Origin: Thermoprotei archaeon
GTDB lineage: Archaea; Thermoproteota; Methanomethylicia; Nezhaarchaeales; WYZ-LMO8
DNA: 5,634 nucleotides
Reading direction: 5' to 3'
Assembly: GCA_003650865.1 (NCBI GenBank)
Contig: QMSN01000075.1
Location: 1-5,634, forward strand
Positions within the stretch are counted from its first letter, which is position 1; each line of letters opens with the position of its first letter. Positions 4,247 to 5,634 of the stretch are shown here, piece after piece. The notes beneath the pieces were generated by a model. The model was given only the letters and a program-made list of their open reading frames with translations. It had not been told where the DNA came from and did not search any database. The position numbers and the translations under genes are program-made.

Positions 4247-4256
4247 GCTCTCAGCC
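4222..4256. repeat. Perfect 10-bp inverted repeat enclosing both stop codons of two convergent genes
   Basis: GGCTGAGAGC (4222-4231) and GCTCTCAGCC (4247-4256) are exact reverse complements separated by 15 bases. The loop holds the plus-strand stop TAG (4244-4246) and the minus-strand stop (4240-4238). Each arm is the last coding part of one gene, and both arms encode Ala-Glu-Ser in the sense of their own gene. It may act as a 3'-end hairpin for both transcripts. There is no strong T-run after it on either strand, so I do not call it a standard terminator. Confidence 0.75.
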
Positions 4257-4720
4257 TTCTCAAGCCTTTTGACCCAAGACCTCGACTTCTTAACCTCGTA
4301 GAACCCCAAGGCCAAGAAGACGGCGGCTATAGCGAAGCCTATTGGTAGTAGAGGTAGGACTTGCGGTACTACGAGCCCGTATATCGTCAAGAACACCACG
4401 TAGCCAGCTGCAGCTAGAAAGCCTCTAGGCACAAGCTTACTGCCTATCTTCGCGTAGTGCTTGAAGACGTGGTCGACAGCTTCTCTAACAAGCCTAGGTA
4501 TGTAGTACTTATCACCCTTCTTGCTCACTATGCCCAGCCTCCTCATGTCCGCTAAGCACTGGTTTATCAAGGCCCTATTCGAGAATCCTCCTAGCAGCCT
4601 TATCTCATCTATTGTGTAGCCCGTGCTCCTCTTCGTCAAGTAGAGGTAGAGCCTCATGGTCTTGCCCTTGAGCTCCCTCCTAACCTTAAATATGTCTATC
4701 CTCGGCTTGCTCAACTCCAC
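4238..4720 (-). CDS. Membrane-anchored winged-helix DNA-binding protein (uncharacterised)
   Basis: The 160-residue protein has two parts. Residues ~15-78 look like a winged helix: helix RELKGKTMRLYLYLTKR, then TIDEIRLL, a recognition-helix-like NRALINQCLADMRRLGIV (48-65), and a wing KKGDKYYIP (67-75). Residues ~100-118 and ~122-141 are two hydrophobic segments joined by a short PQVLP turn, predicted as a transmembrane hairpin that leaves both the DNA-binding part and the basic tail (KKSRSWVKRLEK) in the cytoplasm. I recognise no named family. It could be a membrane-tethered transcription factor sensing the envelope or a membrane partner. GTG 4720 is the first start after an in-frame TAA, with GAGG five bases upstream. 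A TATA-like box lies about 26 bases upstream of the GTG, so a nearly leaderless message is possible. It converges on the PhoU gene and diverges from the phosphatase gene. Confidence 0.75.
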   Translation of the reverse strand: MELSKPRIDIFKVRRELKGKTMRLYLYLTKRSTGYTIDEIRLLGGFSNRALINQCLADMRRLGIVSKKGDKYYIPRLVREAVDHVFKHYAKIGSKLVPRGFLAAAGYVVFLTIYGLVVPQVLPLLPIGFAIAAVFLALGFYEVKKSRSWVKRLEKAESLD

Positions 4721-4742
4721 CAGCGCCTCTGTATTGCGAACA

Positions 4743-4750
4743 CCTTAATA
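4743..4750 (-). promoter_or_regulatory. TATA-like box for the winged-helix gene, in the 81-bp divergent region with the phosphatase gene
   Basis: The minus strand reads TATTAAGG, centred about 26 bases before GTG 4720, so the message may begin at or within a few bases of the start codon. For the opposite gene, the stretch around 4771-4780 (TTAACGTTTA) is the only AT-rich candidate. It likewise places the start near its TTG at 4802. Both are weak matches. Confidence 0.35.
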
Positions 4751-4801
4751 GATGCTAGACCTTCTACTGATTAACGTTTAGCTCGAGGTAGGGGGTTAAG
4801 C

Positions 4802-5634
4802 TTGACGCGCCCACCGCCAATCGATGACTTCATGTCTCTCGCGGGTCAGCTCAGGGATTTGCTTAAGGAGGAGAGGGAGCGAGGTGACGTGGGTCACTAC
4901 TACGTTGAGGGGTGCCTAGCTAGAGTTAAGGATGTCCACAGGCTTGTTGTGGTGGGGGACATACACGGCGACTACGGGAGCTTTAGGAGAATTACGTCTA
5001 ACGTCTGCGTTGGCGGCGAGGTGCCTGAAGGAGTTCTCCTAGTTTTCCTAGGCGACTACATAGATAGGGGCTACGAGTCGCCTCACGTGGTGTACGAGCT
5101 ATTTAAGCTGAAGACTAGGAACCCAAGCTCCACACTGCTCTTGAGAGGCAACCATGAGGGCCCTCCTGAGCTACCAGTCTACCCCCACGACTTCCCTATG
5201 CACCTCGACTTCATTTATGGGGATAGGGCTAGGGACGTCTACGACTTGGTGATGAGCTGCTTCGACTACTTCTACTACGCAGCTCTACTCGAAGGCTCGC
5301 TCTTCATGGTTCACGGAGGGCCTCCCACAGAGCTTGAGGGTTTAAAGGAGCTTGTTGAAGCCCATAAGAACATACATATAGTTGAGGAGCTCCTCTGGAA
5401 CGACCCCATGGATGAGAGCGGGAGAGTGCCATCGCCTAGAGGAGCGGGCTACCTCTTTGGGCCTGATGTCACCGAGAGAGTCTTGAAGATTGTTGGAGCC
5501 AAGGTTCTCGTGAGAAGCCATGAGCCCTGTGATGAGGGCTTTGAGGTCAAGCACAACGGCAGGCTCATCACGATATTCTCGAGAAAGGGCTACCCATACT
5601 TCAATAGGTGTGGGGCCTACCTGGACATCGAAGA
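4802..5634 (+). CDS. PPP-family Ser/Thr protein phosphatase (PP1/PP2A-like), 3' end outside the window
   Basis: The 277 visible residues run off the right edge. It is a metal-dependent phosphoesterase of the eukaryotic-like PPP family, expected to remove phosphate from Ser/Thr of cytoplasmic proteins. All signature motifs are present in order: GDIHGDY (52-58), GDYIDRG (84-90), RGNHE (115-119), MVHGG (169-173), LLWNDP (197-202), RGAGYLFG (213-220), VLVRSHEP (235-242). Inferred metal ligands are D53, H55, D85, N117, H171 and H240, with H118 as the acid. The LLW-DP and RG-GY-FG blocks resemble eukaryotic PP1/PP2A more than small bacterial PrpE-type phosphatases. TTG 4802 is the only start between an in-frame TAA (4772-4774) and ATG 4832. 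GAGGT lies 12 bases upstream, rather far, so a near-leaderless start or ATG 4832 is possible. Both starts precede the catalytic domain, which begins near residue 47. Confidence 0.92.
   Translation, partial: MTRPPPIDDFMSLAGQLRDLLKEERERGDVGHYYVEGCLARVKDVHRLVVVGDIHGDYGSFRRITSNVCVGGEVPEGVLLVFLGDYIDRGYESPHVVYELFKLKTRNPSSTLLLRGNHEGPPELPVYPHDFPMHLDFIYGDRARDVYDLVMSCFDYFYYAALLEGSLFMVHGGPPTELEGLKELVEAHKNIHIVEELLWNDPMDESGRVPSPRGAGYLFGPDVTERVLKIVGAKVLVRSHEPCDEGFEVKHNGRLITIFSRKGYPYFNRCGAYLDIE

Noticed and set aside
4250..4275. CCTTTT stretch after the PhoU stop as a T-run terminator
   Set aside because: Only four T residues, and it lies inside the coding region of the opposing gene.
5342..5554. Minus-strand open frame inside the phosphatase gene
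   Set aside because: The plus strand here carries conserved PPP motifs (LLWNDP, RGAGYLFG, VRSHEP), so this frame is incidental.

Overview
The window looks like a piece of chromosome from a thermophilic archaeon, probably of the Thermoproteota/TACK group. The evidence is a set of archaeal genes (Taw1, archaeal-type diphthine synthase, the archaeal FAD synthase RibL, an AbrB-PhoU protein), archaeal-type TATA boxes at the expected distance from starts, two tRNA genes with small archaeal introns (one of them in the T loop), and codon use rich in AGG and ATA. I cannot place it in a genus. It is densely packed: no gene-free stretch exceeds about 205 bases. Six of the eight protein genes start with TTG, GTG or possibly CTG.

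Left part (1-2043): a partial minus-strand taw1 (wyosine synthesis on tRNA-Phe) diverges across 51 bases from a plus-strand cluster dphB - DUF357 - ribL. Taw1 and DphB both serve the decoding centre, through tRNA-Phe position 37 and diphthamide on elongation factor 2. RibL makes FAD and is translationally linked to the small helical DUF357 protein.

Middle part (2046-3007): three minus-strand genes lie head to tail, tRNA-Thr(GGT) - rpiA - tRNA-Met(CAT). tRNA-Thr has an 11-nt anticodon-loop intron. tRNA-Met has two introns, 25 nt in the anticodon loop and 20 nt in the T loop. rpiA starts only 22 bases after the encoded CCA of tRNA-Thr, with no room for its own promoter, so its message is probably released from a tRNA-mRNA precursor. 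tRNA-Met has its own TATA box at the end of rpiA, and its CCA end lies two bases from the convergent ribL stop codon.

Intergenic region (3008-3211): a G-rich polypurine tract, then a compact promoter for the PhoU-like gene with a perfect 14-bp palindrome upstream of the TATA box, a 13-bp dyad downstream of it, and a good ribosome binding site.

Right part (3212-5634): an AbrB-PhoU regulator (plus) converges on a membrane-anchored winged-helix protein (minus). The two reading frames overlap by 9 bp inside the loop of a perfect 10-bp inverted repeat. The winged-helix gene diverges from a eukaryotic-like PPP-family phosphatase that runs off the window. These three may form a small signalling neighbourhood, but only proximity supports that.

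I see no mobile element, CRISPR array or clear new defence system. The most interesting items are the tRNA introns, the tRNA-rpiA-tRNA arrangement, the coding inverted repeat at 4222-4256, and the regulatory dyads upstream of the PhoU gene.
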